The notes below the pieces were generated by a model. The model made no database searches. It saw only the letters and a program-made list of their open reading frames with translations, and was not told where the DNA came from. From CAVQCJ01 sp963849365 (GTDB lineage: Bacteria; Actinomycetota; Actinomycetes; Prado026): a stretch of 64,000 nucleotides of DNA. How positions within the stretch are numbered: the stretch's first letter is position 1; every line of letters starts with the position of its first letter. Below are positions 63,131 to 64,000 of this stretch, piece by piece. Location: the NCBI GenBank assembly GCA_963849365.1, contig CAWKHA010000001.1:434001-498000 (forward strand). The letters run 5' to 3'. The translations under genes and the position numbers were made by a program.

Positions 63131-63418
63131 ATGAGCGACACGTCAGCCGGCCACCCGACGAGGTCCGGGCGATACGAGTTCCGTATCAAGGGGCACCTCG
63201 GCTCCCGCTGGACCACCTGGTTCGACGGGATGACCCTCACCACCAGGAGCGACGGCACCACCGTCATCGAAGGCCCCGTCGTGGACCAGGCCGCCTTGCA
63301 CGGAGTGCTGAGCAAGCTGCGCGACCTCGGCCTGCCGCTGCTCTCCGTCACCCAGCTCGACCCCGACCAATCGACGTGCAAGCCACCGAACCCCCACCAC
63401 TCAGACCCGGGAGACTGA
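63131..63418 (+). CDS. Small hypothetical protein
   Basis: 95 residues from ATG 63131 with AGAGGAG 5 bases upstream. It has one compact alpha/beta unit (GRYEFRIKGHLGSRWTTWFD, GMTLTTRSDGTTVIEGPVVD, QAALHGVLSKLRDLGLPLLS). The VDQAALHGVLSKLRDLGLPL segment is common in small actinobacterial proteins encoded next to DUF4386 genes. No signal peptide or helix spanning the membrane. The next gene begins one base after its stop. Confidence 0.78.
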   Translation: MSDTSAGHPTRSGRYEFRIKGHLGSRWTTWFDGMTLTTRSDGTTVIEGPVVDQAALHGVLSKLRDLGLPLLSVTQLDPDQSTCKPPNPHHSDPGD

Positions 63419-63419
63419 C

Positions 63420-64000
63420 ATGACCACCACCATCGAACGAACCACAGCCGCACCGCGAGCACCGATGACTTCGACGAGGAAGACCGCGCTCGTCGCAGGT
63501 GTCTTCTACCTGATCACCTTCATCTCGATCCCCACACTGGCCCTCTACGGCCCGGTGAAGACCAATCCTGACTTCATCCTCGGCTCCGGCACCGGCACCG
63601 GCGTGCTCTGGGGCTGCTTCCTCGAGGTGATCGTCGCCCTGGCCGGCATCGGCACCGCCGTCACACTGTTCCCGGTGGTCAAGCGGCAGAACGAGGGCAT
63701 GGCGCTCGGCTTCGTCGCCGTGCGGACGCTCGAGGCAGCCATGATCTTCACCGGTGTCGTGAGCCTCCTCTCGCTCGTGCACCTGCGCCAGGGACTCGGC
63801 GCAGCGGCCGGGGCGGACTCGGGCTCGCTCGTCACCACCGGCGCGTCGCTCGTCGAGATCTACAAAGGGACGTTCCTCCTCGGACAGACCCTCATGCCTT
63901 GCTTGAGCGCGCTCCTGCTGGGCACCTTGATGTACCGATCAGGCCTCGTGCCGCGGGCCATCCCCCTGATGGGACTCATCGGAGCCCCGCTGCTCATCAC
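63420..64000 (+). CDS. DUF4386 membrane protein (5' part, cut by the window)
   Basis: The first ~193 residues are visible; the gene continues past the window edge. Hydrophobic segments TALVAGVFYLITFISIPTLA, GVLWGCFLEVIVALAGIGTA, FVAVRTLEAAMIFTGVVSLL and TFLLGQTLMPCLSALLLGTL match the DUF4386 family. Function unknown. It is in one transcription unit with the 95-residue gene upstream and is the likely target of the repeated boxes at 63007-63050. Confidence 0.85.
   Translation, partial: MTTTIERTTAAPRAPMTSTRKTALVAGVFYLITFISIPTLALYGPVKTNPDFILGSGTGTGVLWGCFLEVIVALAGIGTAVTLFPVVKRQNEGMALGFVAVRTLEAAMIFTGVVSLLSLVHLRQGLGAAAGADSGSLVTTGASLVEIYKGTFLLGQTLMPCLSALLLGTLMYRSGLVPRAIPLMGLIGAPLLI

Overview
The window is a 64 kb piece of a very GC-rich actinobacterial chromosome. 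The evidence is GTG/TTG starts, 4-base ATGA/GTGA overlaps, and an actinobacterial core block: ferrochelatase with C-terminal cysteines, SepH, DUF5998, a second type II topoisomerase pair and a DUF7455 zinc protein. Genus cannot be fixed from sequence alone. I see no tRNA, rRNA, CRISPR array, insertion sequence or prophage.

1-2470: tail of a gamma-carbonic-anhydrase-like gene, then a NatA/NatB-type ABC exporter. 2467-24574: a putative catabolic regulon in two halves. Half one is a polyamine/betaine-type importer (binding protein, two permeases, divergent ATPase), a TetR regulator, a PYROXD2-like flavoprotein and an NDP-forming acyl-CoA ligase. Half two is a GcvT-fold protein with a sarcosine/dimethylglycine-oxidase-like flavoprotein, an acyl-CoA dehydrogenase and a Rieske oxygenase. 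ACTGAACGTTCAGT operators lie at three divergent promoters and a spaced variant lies before the Rieske gene. Together they suggest uptake and stepwise demethylation/oxidation of an N-methylated (betaine or carnitine-like) compound. Between the halves (11.6-19.7 kb) are unrelated genes: a palindrome-rich spacer, a deazaflavin-type reductase, an S9 peptidase, a thioesterase, an ASCH protein, an AlkZ-like glycosylase, a sugar-dehydrogenase lipoprotein, an M15 peptidase and a TANGO2/NRDE protein.

24.6-46.3 kb: core block with inositol monophosphatase, ferrochelatase, an MFS transporter, SepH, a phosphatase, DUF5998, a GNAT/acyl-CoA ligase fusion, a PLP decarboxylase, a pseudouridine glycosidase/kinase pair, ParC- and ParE-type topoisomerase subunits, a beta-carbonic anhydrase and DUF7455. 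A small accessory patch (27.8-29.9 kb) interrupts it, with an orphan Imm5-like immunity protein and an HNH (13E12-type) gene whose middle is replaced by a MazEF-like toxin-antitoxin pair. An MFS gene in the DUF5998 operon is reduced to a 272-bp scar that keeps both translational overlaps.

46.3-64 kb: accessory and surface functions (GNAT, PAP2, LamG, SRPBCC, WS/DGAT, a large membrane protein, a parallel beta-helix protein, a cupin). Then comes the most unusual gene: a BTAD/SARP-type regulator fused through one membrane helix to a seven-repeat beta-propeller and a complete peptide-type ABC substrate-binding domain. It is followed by a MalT-like LuxR regulator, a small unknown protein and a DUF4386 membrane protein cut by the window edge.
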